Shown here in pieces: positions 37,485 through 46,929 of a stretch of 64,000 nucleotides of DNA. Numbering within the stretch: position 1 is the first letter of the stretch; every line of letters begins with the position of its first letter. The notes under the pieces were generated by a model. The model had not been told where the DNA came from. It made no database searches and saw only the letters and a list, made by a program, of their open reading frames with translations. Made by a program: the position numbers and the translations under genes. The stretch comes from Euglena gracilis. Taxonomy: Eukaryota > Euglenida > Euglenophyceae > Euglenales. The stretch spans positions 74,438,192-74,502,191 of the forward strand of contig CP154956.1 of assembly GCA_039621445.1 (NCBI GenBank). Reading direction: 5' to 3'.

Positions 37485-40140
37485 ACCGGCGCGCCTAGCC
37501 TCCATGGTACACCCCCCCCCCTGGTCGCCGACCCCCTCGCCACGCCATTTACCCCCCCTCCCCCCCCCCTATTCGGACCCCCTCGCACGGCGTACCAACC
37601 CCCCCTTGTGCTGAACTTCACCAGTGAAGTTCACCGTTGGGGTGGGCAGAGGGGGGGGGAGGGGGTCCGGGACCCCCGGTGAACTTTCAAACAGTGAACT
37701 TCACCTAGAGGGGGGGAGGGAGGGTCCTGGACCCCAAAAGTTACCGACTGATCTCCACAAGGGGAGTTCAGGTCAAAATTTCTCTTTTTTTTGGACTTTT
37801 GGGGCTTCGGCCAGATTTTTGCACCTTTTCAAAGGCACTTTGCCATCTCCTCTGTCTAGCATCAAAAACACCAAAAAAAACGACGTTTTCACAAGAATTT
37901 GGACCCGAGTTTCAAAAAGTGGGCAGCGAGATAGAAACACTTTTCCACAAAATGGGTCAAATTTCGAGATTGCCACCCAAAGGGCGTAATATATGCTGAA
38001 GCAATACCCGAAAAATTCTTTTGGGGGACGAGAAAAAAAATTGGTGAAAAAGCCCTTGATTGGTCCCAAAAAGAAGTGAGAACCATTCACTCATTCCAGA
38101 AGGATGATTGCAGCCTGGAGAAGGTTCACCATTTGTGGCCAGTCCTTGCTCTGAGTTAGTCCAATCCTGAACGATGTCTTGAGTCATTGCCGGAAGGGAA
38201 ATCCAAAGTTGAATTGGCTTAAGGTGTGGATTTATCCCTTGTACTCCCGCAATCGCACACATGATGCTTTTCTATAAATTCAAGAAACAGAATCACTGCA
38301 TTCCACCCTCACCCACACCCCTGATGCCCAGGCTCCTTCAAACCCAATTAGCCAATTGGAAAAGGAACAATTAGGGGGGGCTCAAGGACCCCACTCTTAA
38401 TTTTTTACCGGTGCTTTTTCTTATCCGGCGAATTTTGAAGAAAAAAAATTGAAACGGACGATTTTGGAGGTTTTCTGAGCCCCTTTCGCGGCCTTGCCGA
38501 AATTGGCCGGTCTTGTCTCAGAGTCGGTCTTCTGTCCAAGCGGTTTGGGTCGAATGAAATTCAAGACAGGTGCGCGGGCGTGGACAAAATGGGTTTTCGT
38601 AATGGCCTGGGGCCCAGGCACGGGTGGTCCTGCAGACCCCCCCCTGTCGAGTTGCAAACTCAACTGGACTGGTCACTTTCGAGGGGGGAGGTGGGGTCCA
38701 GGGTCTGGACTGACCAGGCACAAGGGGGGAGCCCAGGTACAGGGGGGGTCCCGCAGGACCCAGACAAGGGGGGGAGGTTTTGGGACCCGAACTCGACTGT
38801 CTGCCCTCCATTGCCAGTGTAATTGCACCTGATTTGAAATGGTAAATTGGGTAAAGGTTGAGCACAATTGAGCACTATGGAGGCTTGGCACGGCGGGGTC
38901 CCACAATGGGGGGAGGGTCGAGGGGGTGGCGAGTGGTCGCGTGGGCGGCCGCGCAGGGGCCGCGGGGGGAGGGGGGTCCCCCCCCCCCGAGCGCCGCACC
39001 TAGCCCCCAATGGAAACACAACAATTTCCCTTGGTCAAAGATGCCCATTTTTGGCCCAAAATCAAGAAAACCTCACCTGGTCGAACCCCCCAATTGAAAC
39101 CCAGAAAGTGGTCATGCCACTGGTTGCAATGCCAAGTTACAATCCTCTTCCGGCATCCTCTGTACATTGATGCAACTTATGGAACACATCAAATTTCCCC
39201 ACAGATTTTGCGGGATTACCATCCCCCCGATCTTGCCCCCCCCCCCCCCCATCTGGGGGTGCAGGATTCCTTTTAAGACCCAGGGGGTCCCCCCCACCCA
39301 CCCACGGGAGCCCAGACACAGGGGGGTCCTGCGGGACCCCCCCCCGGTCGAGTTCGAGGGGGGAGGGGGGTCCGGGTCTGGACTAACCATGCACAAGAGG
39401 GGAGCCCAGGCACCCCCCTGTCGAGGTCCGAACTCAACCAGACAAGGGGGGAGGGGGGTTTTGGGACCCGAACTCGACTGACTGCCTAGCCTCCCAAAAA
39501 TCGAGTTGTCCAAGGCATTTTCCAGAATTTTTGACATTTCGTGCCAAAACCAATACCTGGGCTTCTGGCCTGGGACCCCACCCTGGGGTCCCCAGAAGCC
39601 CCCGGGGGTTTTCTGGCGTAAAAGAAGCTTGAGGGGGATGGTATTTGGACTTCAACCACAGTAGTTTCAAAATCATCTAAACCACTCTTGCTTCACCTGA
39701 AATCGGTTTGCCTGGAAAATGGCAAGGTGGTCGAAAATTCCCCCATCTAGGATCAAAATGGGGGGGGGGGCAGAAGTTTATGGTATAAGACAAAAGAAAT
39801 GGCTCATGTACTGGCATTAACATTTTTACCATCACCCCCCCCCCTAAACGACCCCCCCCCCTAAATGACCCTCCGGGGTCCCGGCCCAGACAATGGAAAA
39901 TTTTTCAAGAAAAAGTCTTCAAAATTGACCGATTTTTTTTTGAGATTTTCAGAATCGTGAGTTTTCCTTCTAGTAGAAATGATGCCAGAGAACACAAATT
40001 TCACAAAAAAAATTCCGAAAAAAAGGGGTGGGGGGGTGTCCGAGACCCTTTTTTCCCGACCCCCCCCCTAAGTGACCCCCCCCCCTAAGTGACCCTCCGG
40101 GGTCTGGGCCGGGGCAAGAGGGGGGTCATTTAGGGGGGGG
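36790..40140. repeat. poly-C/G cassettes and duplicated low-complexity DNA, no gene
   Basis: Palindromic cassettes with TAGATGACC/GGGTCATTTA cores lie at 37,078-37,140, 39,833-39,880 and 40,061-40,141. Two related blocks at 38,620-38,810 and 39,290-39,485 share GAGGGGGGAGG, CTGGACTGACCAGGCACAAG (or a variant) and GTTTTGGGACCCGAACTCGA. A CGCGCGGGCGGCCGCGCAGG-type block occurs near 37,400 and 38,940. 37,740-38,600 has no recognisable feature on either strand. Confidence 0.6.
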
Positions 40141-40261
40141 TAATGGTAAGTCCGCTTTTAGGACCCCTGTACTCGCACCCAAAAAATAAAACTGTGTTTA
40201 CAGGTTTTTACTCCAGGAACTGTCCCATAAAAACAGACTCAGGCACAAGAACTGCGTTTAA

Positions 40262-40475
40262 AAACGTGTTCAGCCCGCCAAATGCCTGCCCTGAAATTCG
40301 TGGTCATGAACACGTTTTCAATGAGGGCATCTGTGGCAATGACACGTTTTCAATTAAGGCATCTGTGGTTAGGCACGTTTTCAATGAGGGCATCTGTGGC
40401 AATGACACGTTTTCCATTAGGGCATTTGTGTTCAGGTACGTTTTCAATGAGGGCATCTGTGGCAACCCTTAGTAA
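40262..40475. repeat. 31-32 bp minisatellite CACGTTTTCAATGAGGGCAT, copy 1
   Basis: Six units of CACGTTTTCAATGAGGGCAT plus CTGTGGCAATGA with variants. It is preceded by TTCAGCCCGCCAAATGCCTG, a segment reused next to the other copies. The units are diverged from each other and have no constant-repeat/unique-spacer pattern. Confidence 0.9.
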
Positions 40476-40617
40476 TGAGCAAAAAACGCTGTCATGAAAA
40501 ATCGGCGGGCGGTTGCGAGGCCGGGTGGTCCTCAACGAGTGAGGCGGGTCGGGGGCACTCTACAACACAACAGAAGGCTAGGTTGCCTTGGAGCACAACG
40601 ACACGGAGTGGCGGACA

Positions 40618-41006
40618 TCACGGAACACGACACACTTTACACAAAAAAGAGCCATACTTTGATGGCCGCCGCAAATCTTGGCAATGAAAATGATATGCCA
40701 AACCGCAGGCGTCACACACAACTTTGTTTAGCTCCACACAATTTGGATTTTTGGGAATGGCAACACCACAAAAACCACATTTCTCCTGTTTTATAGGCAG
40801 TCGGGACACAGCACGAGGGACAGGGGGTTGGTCAGGGGAGGGAACGGAGCTGCTGACCTCGCCTCATCGAACAACAGGCTGGGTTCCAGCTCCCATCCCG
40901 TCCAGGCAACAAAGAAAGCATCCACCTCAGGATAAGAGGCTTGCCGATGTTGACACAGTTTGGCGAACTCCAAACAGTTGGCAACAGCAGCAAGCTCTGC
41001 TCCCAC
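40618..41006 (-). pseudogene. truncated Crypton-PHD gene, copy A
   Basis: From 41,006 downward: GAELAAVANCLEFAKLCQHR...VDAFFVAWTGWELEPSLLFD (the N-terminal domain of the family), then directly RLPIKQEKCGFCGVAIPKNP and CDACGLAYHFHCQDLRRP...FLCKVC, a PHD-like C4HC3 zinc finger. The tyrosine recombinase domain that should lie between them is missing, so this is an internally deleted copy. Confidence 0.65.
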
Positions 41007-41159
41007 GGAGCCGGACTTTTTCTTTGTGTTGCCCTGTGCTAAGGTTGGTAGAATAGTGTTCGTTCAACCTCGTGAACGAATAAAACCGATTAATCTCCCC
41101 TATCCGACGTATAGTCGACTATTTTCACCCTTGGAGTTTTCTTTGCTCCATTCCACCTT

Positions 41160-41357
41160 TTTGAGTAACACAATATTTAAGTGGTGAATAGGTATTATTC
41201 ATTAAATGCTACACCAGGTCGAATTATATTTATCATTATAATATATACTAAAGTAGGTATATTAATATGTACAGTAATTATGTACCAGCTAATCCATTTT
41301 GACCAAATGCCTTTATTAATAGTTGATCTATCACTAATTATTAGTATTATAATACCA
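41160..41357. other. AT-rich island 1, possible mitochondrial-derived DNA
   Basis: Sharp drop in GC. One frame reads NRYYSLNATPGRI and QLIHFDQMPLLIVDLSLI. ATPGRI resembles the conserved DA(T/I/V)PGR(I/L)N segment of cytochrome oxidase subunit 2, and DQMPLL resembles DQMPLFVW of subunit 1. Both matches are short. The island ends at a poly-C palindromic cassette. Confidence 0.3.
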
Positions 41358-41427
41358 TCCCCCCCCCATTATGTACCTCCCCCCGGGAGGCCGAAATTGG
41401 GGGGGAGGTACATAATGGGGGGGGTAC
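41358..41427. repeat. poly-C/G palindromic cassette (ATTATGTACC), copy 1
   Basis: ACCATCCCCCCCCCATTATG...GTACATAATGGGGGGGGTAC: inverted copies of CCCATTATGTACCTCCCCCC around a short centre. Confidence 0.9.
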
Positions 41428-41636
41428 CCAGGTCCCATTCCCAGACCCGACCGAACAGCCCAAAAGGGGTCATTTTTGGCAACTTTTTGGATGTTTGCAA
41501 TAAATGGTCAATTTTCAGCACATTTGCCAAATACCACTTTCACTTTTTGTATCACTTTTTGAAAACGTCCCAAAAACGTCGATTTTTGAGCATTTTTTGG
41601 GAAATTCTTTAGAAAAAGTGTTATGACAGTGAGCTA

Positions 41637-41712
41637 CCATCCCCCCCCCATTATGTACCTCCCCCCCAGGGGGTACACAATGGGGGGGGTACATAATGGG
41701 GGGGGGATGGTA
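41637..41712. repeat. poly-C/G palindromic cassette (ATTATGTACC), copy 2
   Basis: Same core as 41,358-41,427, bounded by TACCATCC and GGATGGTA. A third, partial arm (GTACACAATGGGGGG) sits inside. Confidence 0.9.
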
Positions 41713-41787
41713 ATATGGGTGTAAGTATAGATCCATCATTTATTACCTATTACAACATACAATACTAATTTAGTATTTTTTTATAAG
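41713..41787. other. AT-rich island 2
   Basis: Short AT-rich stretch directly after the cassette and directly before the 41,788 hairpin. No frame is recognisable. Confidence 0.4.
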
Positions 41788-41886
41788 AAAAAGCGGGGTC
41801 CGATCACGATTCCCGGTGGAGAAACGGGGGGCGCCGTAGGCGCCCCCCGTTTCTCCACCGGGAATCGTGATCGGACCCCGCTTTTT
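41788..41886. repeat. perfect 48-bp inverted repeat with 3-nt loop
   Basis: 41,788-41,835 is exactly complementary to 41,839-41,886 (loop GTA). The arm reads AAAAAGCGGGGTCCGATCAC..., ending GGGGGGCGCC, and the right arm runs into a T tract. There is no promoter or gene in it. Confidence 0.97.
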
Positions 41887-41888
41887 TT

Positions 41889-42110
41889 TTAAAAAACGTG
41901 TTCAGCCCGCCAAATGCCTGCCCTGAAATTCGTGGTCATGAACACGTTTTCAATGAGGGCATTTGTGGCAATGACACGTTTTCAGTGAAGGCATCCGGGT
42001 TCAGGCACGTTTTCAATGAGGGCATTTGTGTCAATGACACGTTTTCAGTGAAGGCATCCGGGTTCAGGCACGTTTTCAGTGAGGGCATCTGTGGCAACCC
42101 TGAGTAAAAA
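41889..42110. repeat. 31-32 bp minisatellite, copy 2
   Basis: Same leader (GTTCAGCCCGCCAAATGCCT) and unit as 40,262-40,475, with GTGAAGGCATCCGGGTTCAG variants. Confidence 0.9.
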
Positions 42111-42345
42111 GCAAAAAACACTATCATGAAAAATCGGCGTGTGGTTGCGAGGCCGGGTGGTCCTCAACGAGTGAGGCGGGTCGGGGGCACTCTACAACAC
42201 AACAGAAGGCTAGGTTGCCTTGGAGCACAACGAAACAGAGTGGCGGACATCACGGCACACGACACGCTTTACACAAAGAAACCGTGTTTGGGCCGATTTC
42301 GAGACTTTAAAAGTCTTAAATCTTCGCCCAAAACACGGTTTCAAA

Positions 42346-42463
42346 CAAGAACAGTGTTTTGGGCCAAGGTTTTAGGGGGGCCCAGGGGCGACCGCGGCGC
42401 CTTCGGCGTCGCGGTCCCCGCCCCTGGGCTCCCCCTAAGTCTTGGCCCGAACACAGTTTCTTG
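42346..42463. repeat. imperfect palindrome around GACCGCGGCGCC
   Basis: CAAGAACAGTGTTTTGGGCC...CCCAGGGGCGACCGCGGCGC is mirrored by GGCGTCGCGGTCCCCGCCCC...GGCCCGAACACAGTTTCTTG, with loop TTC. It splits a region otherwise parallel to 40,620-40,700. A smaller inverted pair, AAACCGTGTTTGGGC and GCCCAAAACACGGTTT, lies just upstream. Confidence 0.8.
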
Positions 42464-42559
42464 ACACAAAAGAGCCATACTTTGGCTCTTTTGCCAAATC
42501 TTGGCAATGAAAATGATATGCCAATCACAGACAACTTTGTTCACAGACAACTTTGTTTG

Positions 42560-42979
42560 TTTGGCGTCACAGACAACTTTGTTCAGCTCCACACAATTTG
42601 GATTTTTGGGAATGGCAACACCACAAAAACCACATTTCTCGTGTTTTATTGGCAGTCGGGACACAGCACGAGGCACAGGGGGTTGGTCAGGGGACCACAC
42701 ACTGTTCGATGACGCTCGCCTCATCGAACAACAGGCTGGGTTCCAGCTCCCATCCCGTCCAGGCAACAAAGAAAGCATCCAGCTCAGGATAAGAGGCTTG
42801 CCGATGTTGACACAGTTTGGCGAACTCCAAACAGTTGGCAACAGCAGCAAGCTCTGCACCTACGGAGCCGGACTTTTTCTTTGTGTTGCCCTGTGCCAGC
42901 AAGGTGCCATGAAGGGGGTCCGTCCTAGGGGGAGGTGGCAAAAGACCATTCACAAAGTTTGCCGTGCGTTTGGCCATAT
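42560..42979 (-). pseudogene. truncated Crypton-PHD gene, copy B
   Basis: From 42,979 downward: MAKRTANFVNGLLPPPPRTD, GAELAAVANCLEFAKLCQHR...ELDAFFVAWTGWELEPSLLF, then a PHD-like start RLPIKHEKCGFCGVAIPKNP that breaks off into a short triplicated GTCACAGACAACTTTGTT segment. It lacks the recombinase domain, as copy A does, and is close to it in sequence. Confidence 0.6.
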
Positions 42980-43027
42980 TGGCAGGGCTGCAGAAAAAAA
43001 GAAAAAAAGAAAAAAAAGGGGGGGGGT

Positions 43028-43175
43028 GACACGTTTTCAGTGAGGGCATTTGTGGCAATGACACGTTTTCAGTGAAGGCATCCGGGTTCAGGCACGTTTT
43101 CAGTGAGGGCATTTGTGTCAATGACACGTTTTCAGTGAAGGCATCCGGGTTCAGGCACGTTTTCAGTGAGGGCGC
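43028..43175. repeat. 31-32 bp minisatellite, copy 3
   Basis: About five units of CACGTTTTCAGTGAGGGCAT type, next to a (GAAAAAAA)n tract at 42,990-43,018. Confidence 0.9.
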
Positions 43176-43282
43176 CGTTTTTTGGGTCCGAATTTCACAA
43201 ATTGGCGTTTTTGACCCCTTGCGTGAATCATGACCACGAATTTCAGGGCAGGCATTTGGCGGGCTCTGAAAACGTTTTTAAA

Positions 43283-43395
43283 CAAATTGTGGCTGAGCCC
43301 AGATTTCAGCCTGAAAACGTGTTCAGGGGCCCCCTTCGGGGGCCCCTGGCTGAACACGTTTTCAGGCTGAAATCTGGGCTCAGCCACAATTTGTG
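43283..43395. repeat. palindrome of about 50-bp arms, copy 1
   Basis: CAAATTGTGGCTGAGCCCAG... is mirrored by ...CTGGGCTCAGCCACAATTTG, meeting at GGGGCCCCCTTCGGGGGCCC, with a small bulge near the centre. A second copy is at 46,818-46,929. Both lie next to GAATTTCAGGGCAGGCATTT, the complement of the minisatellite leader. Confidence 0.92.
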
Positions 43396-43508
43396 TATAA
43401 AAACCGTTAACCAAGTTCACGGGCTTCCTCGCAGTAGGCAAGCGCTTCCTAACGAGATGCCTAGGGGGTCAAAAATCGCGTTTTTGGCGTTCACGGGTGA
43501 ACTTTGGC

Positions 43509-43542
43509 CGTTCACGGGTGCCGTAGTGCGCACCCGTGAACG
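43509..43542. repeat. GTTCACGGGTGC hairpin, left of the Crypton gene
   Basis: CGTTCACGGGTGC-CGTAGT-GCGCACCCGTGAACG. The identical 34-nt hairpin is at 45,426-45,459. Diverged forms (GTCCACGGCTGCCGTGTGTG and the like) lie beside both, so the recombinase gene sits between matching repeats. Confidence 0.85.
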
Positions 43543-43682
43543 GAATTTCCGTCCACGGCTGCCGTGTGTGCACCCGTGAACCGACCACGGTTGCGCAAGG
43601 TGTTACCCGTGATCGGAATTTGAATTTTTTGGGTTTTTTACATTTGTGTTTCTGTCTGTCCTCTGCTTTTCCCCACAGTCCG

Positions 43683-44976
43683 ATGAAGCGTTTTGCCAAC
43701 ATGATGGAAGCACAGATGCCCCGCCCCCCCAACGTAGATGAATTTTTGGCTGTTTTACGTGGTGCCGGCTCCCTAGGAGCTGCTGCAGTGGATGCCCTTT
43801 TAGGCAGTCTCCCCACCGGTGGTCAAAATTGTGACCTGGGCCCCAAGAACCATGCCGCAGTAAAGTGTTTTTTGGAGTATATAGATGTTTGCAACCGGCA
43901 TGGCGTTGTTTTTGGCTCTTTGGACGAAGTTTTGGTGGGATGGGCCAGATGGTGCGTTGATGCTCGTGAACTTTTCAAGACGCAGCAGGAAGCCGATGCC
44001 TGGGTCCAGACAAGGCAGGAGAAGGTAGGAAAAGATGGGCGCCTTCGCTCCATGCCAGTGTCCAGTTTTCGGACCTATGTAAATGCTGTAAGCAACATTT
44101 ACAAGGCATTGGCTCCCGTTTATGCCATCATTGTACCATCGTCTGTGTCCCAGTTCCCGCAGTTCAATGCGTTGATGAAGCCACTCGTCACGCACGAAAG
44201 GGCCAAAAAAGCAATGGAGGCCAAGGGTGGGTTGACAAACACAGTTTTGCAGGCGGACGAGTTGCTCACAGTTTTGAAGGCTGCCGAAGGGAACACACCA
44301 TTTTGGTCCAAAGGAGGAATGTCCTTTTATTGGGGTACACCACCGGATACCGAGGGGAGGTTCTTCGTCGGTTGGTGGTCGAAAGTTTCAAGCCGCAAAT
44401 TATGGACGGGCGAAAATCGTACAGCATCGTCGTGGGCACAATGAAAAACTTGCCCGGAGACCTCAATCACGTCGATCACCAACTTTTCTCTTTGCTGATC
44501 ACGTCCGGCGATGACCCGCGTACGTGCCCCGTTCAGGCAATCGACGGACAGGTGGCCATGTTGGAAGCGCACGGTGCTCCTCTGCCAGAAGTGTGTTGGT
44601 TCTTACATTTCTCCAGATCGCTAATCCGCCTCTAAAGCGGAAGCTGAAGTTGGAGGACATGGGTGCGGCCGACGACTGCGCCAGCTCCTCCAGGAATGCG
44701 GCGAGGTGGTCGGCGTACCTGAACTGGCACGCAGACCCGGCGCCGGAAGGCGCCACCGTTATCCAAATTCTGTCTGCTGTCCCTTCCGTTTTCCCACCCG
44801 CACCCCCATCTTCTATTCCGTTGTGCCCACGGTGTGGTGTGCGTGCTTTTAGTGACACGGATGTGGCTGCAGCCAAAAGTGTTCGTTGTTCCGTTTGTGG
44901 CGAGACGTATCATTTTGTGTGTGCTGAGTTGCGTCGCGCGCCGAAAAAAGTGTGGATTTGTCAGGGTTGTCGTTGA
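43683..44976 (+). pseudogene. Crypton-like tyrosine recombinase with C-terminal PHD-like zinc finger
   Basis: The ATG lies just after a pyrimidine-rich CCCCACAG, a likely splice or spliced-leader acceptor. N-terminal domain: MKRFANMMEAQMPRPPNVDE...VGWARWCVDARELF. Core-binding domain: GRLRSMPVSSFRTYVNAVSN. The frame then shifts by one base near 44,300 (CCATTTTGG). Catalytic domain: VLLLGYTTGYRGEVLRRL, whose Arg fits catalytic Arg I, and a beta-hairpin-like KSYSIVVGTMKNLPGD. Around 44,600-44,640 the frame changes again and the expected HxxR box is not seen. RWSAYLNW could hold the nucleophilic Tyr. It ends with CPRCGVRAFSDTDV...CSVCGETYHFVCAELRRAP...WICQGC, a C4HC3 PHD-like finger. With two breaks it is probably dead. 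Confidence 0.65.
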
Positions 44977-45231
44977 GTTATCCGTCCTGTTGTTCCTCTG
45001 ACCATGCCGAAAGGCATCGCGAGCATCTGCCTCGCACCGAAATTTAGTTTGCCGCGTGTCAGTTCCCTATGCCACCTCTTGCATTCCTGCCCCCACCCCT
45101 GAAGTTCTCCAGGTTCGCCATTTGTTTCACATCCTCTTCCCTACTGCGTAAATGTTTTTCCTTTTTTTTTATGTAAAACTCCGTCCACGGCTGCCGTCTG
45201 TGCACCCGTGAACCGACCACGGGTGCGCATA
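44977..45231. other. 3' flank of the Crypton-like gene
   Basis: No further gene. 45,180-45,230 repeats the diverged hairpin seen at 43,548-43,600 (CGTCCACGGCTGCCGT...GTGCACCCGTGAACCGACCA), after which a poly-C cassette interrupts it. Confidence 0.5.
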
Positions 45232-45404
45232 CCCCCCCCCCCCTTTATTGTCCCACTGACCTGCCCCCGGGAGGCCCGACCGGACAATAAAGGGGGGGGG
45301 ACAATAAAGGGGTACCAAAGGAATTTCATTAGCCGGGCCAAAAAAACCCCCCGTCGGCCGGGGCCCAGGGACAATAAAGGGGGGGGGGACAATAAAGGGG
45401 GGGG
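45232..45404. repeat. poly-C/G palindromic cassette (TTTATTGTCC)
   Basis: C run with TTTATTGTCCCACTGACC, then GGACAATAAAGGGGGGG four times in the complementary direction. It sits inside the Crypton flanking repeat. Confidence 0.9.
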
Positions 45405-45425
45405 GTGGTATGTGAAAACGGGGTC

Positions 45426-45459
45426 CGTTCACGGGTGCCGTAGTGCGCACCCGTGAACG
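45426..45459. repeat. GTTCACGGGTGC hairpin, right of the Crypton gene
   Basis: Identical to 43,509-43,542. Confidence 0.85.
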
Positions 45460-45484
45460 CACCCCGTTTCCTCACGTGGGGAAG

Positions 45485-45604
45485 CCCGTGAACGGTTAAT
45501 GGTTTTAATACAAACAGAATAGCATATATTATTATCAGGACCGATTCTATAGTCTTTTTTAATACATGTTAATTAGTGTTTTTTTTAATATATATATATA
45601 TATA
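45485..45604. other. AT-rich island 3
   Basis: AT-rich stretch with an ATATATAT run, bounded on the right by a poly-C cassette. No frame is recognised. Confidence 0.4.
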
Positions 45605-45605
45605 C

Positions 45606-45830
45606 CCCCCTAATTGACCGTGGGACCTCTCCACGGGACCCCCCTTTTGGTCAATTAGGGGGGGGTTCAATTAGGGGGGGGGGCGTCAATTAGGGGGGGG
45701 GGGTACCGTCAATTAGGGGGGGCTTCAGCACAGAATCCCCCGGGCAGTCAATTAGGGGGGGGGTCGAAAAATTTTCCCGGGGCGTTTGGTCAATTAGGGG
45801 GGTGGTAAATTAGGGGGGGGGAGGTGGTAT
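45606..45830. repeat. poly-C/G cassette array (GGTCAATTAGGGGGG)
   Basis: One CCCCCCTAATTGACC arm followed by at least six GTCAATTAGGGGGG-type arms in the complementary direction, separated by short unrelated pieces. Confidence 0.9.
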
Positions 45831-46290
45831 ATCATATTATAATAGGTATATATTTCAATATATATTACTTATAAAATATAATATTTTATATATATATATA
45901 TATATTATCGTATTATAATCAGTATAATGTGCTACTGGTGAGTAATGACTTTATATATAATTTGTTTATATCAATACCTTTGTCATAAGTTGGTCTAAAT
46001 CTATTGATCTGCTTTTATACTTATTGCAATTTATAGATATTTACTTCTATAATATCTATACCAACTTCTGTAAAATATTAATCCATACAAAAATTATGTA
46101 CTGGCTAATCTCATAGGTATTAATATAGTAGAACCTAATCCAACACCTGCTTTATTTGGGCTTCAGGTAGAGATATATGACCTGGTATAGCAATTATAGA
46201 ATATATAATATTATAAAACATCTTAAAAAAACAAAAACTCCAAAAACATAAAAAATACCTTGTGGCAGCCATATTTTTGCATGCAATTTG
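45831..46290. other. AT-rich island 4, possible mitochondrial-derived DNA
   Basis: Very AT-rich. It shares ATTATGTAC(C/T)(A/G)GCTAATC with island 1, which suggests a common source. No complete gene is seen. Confidence 0.3.
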
Positions 46291-46427
46291 GCTTCTGTGC
46301 CCCCCAGAATTACCCCGAAATGTTGTGCACCAGTCCAGTTTTGTAAGAGGCAAATTCGTTCACGACTATTCTTTTTGGGCATGAACGATTAATCCTGTTC
46401 GGGGGTCCCGAACGAATAATCGACTAG

Positions 46428-46595
46428 TCGACTAGTCGTCCCAACCTTACCCGTGCGAGCAAGGTGCCATGAAGGGGGTCAACCTTCGGCTTCTTGGCAT
46501 CTTGCTGGTATACCGCGAGAGCAGCCAGGAACAGTTCCGTCCCAGGGGGAGGTGGCAAAAGACCATTCACAAAGTTAGCCGTGCGTTTAGCCATA
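46428..46595 (-). pseudogene. truncated Crypton-PHD gene, copy C (N-terminus only)
   Basis: From 46,595 downward: MAKRTANFVNGLLPPPPGTE, LFLAALAVYQQDAKKPKVDP, LHGTLLA, then the end. It has an internal segment that copy B lacks, so copy B carries a further deletion there. Confidence 0.55.
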
Positions 46596-46624
46596 GTGGG
46601 AAGGCTGCGGAAAAAGGGGGGGGG

Positions 46625-46710
46625 TGACACGTTTTCAATGAGGGCATCTGTGGCAATGACACGTTTTCCATTAAGGCATTTGTGTTCAGGCACGTTTTCC
46701 ATTAGGGCGC
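46625..46710. repeat. 31-32 bp minisatellite, copy 4
   Basis: Three units of CACGTTTTCAATGAGGGCAT type. Confidence 0.9.
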
Positions 46711-46817
46711 CGTTTTTTGGGTCCGAATTTCACAAATTCGCGTTTTTGACCCCTTGCGTGAATCATGACCACGAATTTCAGGGCAGGCATTTGGCGGGCT
46801 CTGAACACATTTTTAAA

Positions 46818-46929
46818 CAAATTGTGGCTGAGCCCAGATTTCAGCCTGACAACGTGTTCAGGGGGCCCCTTCGGGGGCCCCCTGGCTGAACACGTTTTCA
46901 GGCTGCAATCTGGGCTCAGCCACAATTTG
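46818..46929. repeat. palindrome of about 50-bp arms, copy 2
   Basis: Near-identical to 43,283-43,395, with a few substitutions that break pairing (GACAACG versus AACACGT side). Confidence 0.92.

Noticed and set aside
40262-42110. Regular 31-32 bp repeats that could be read as a CRISPR array
   Set aside because: The units are continuous and all diverge; there is no constant repeat with unique spacers, and the DNA is eukaryotic.
45606-45830. TTAGGGGGG strings resembling telomere repeats
   Set aside because: They are the arms of GGTCAATTAGGGGGG cassettes, irregularly spaced and paired with complementary arms, not a telomere array.
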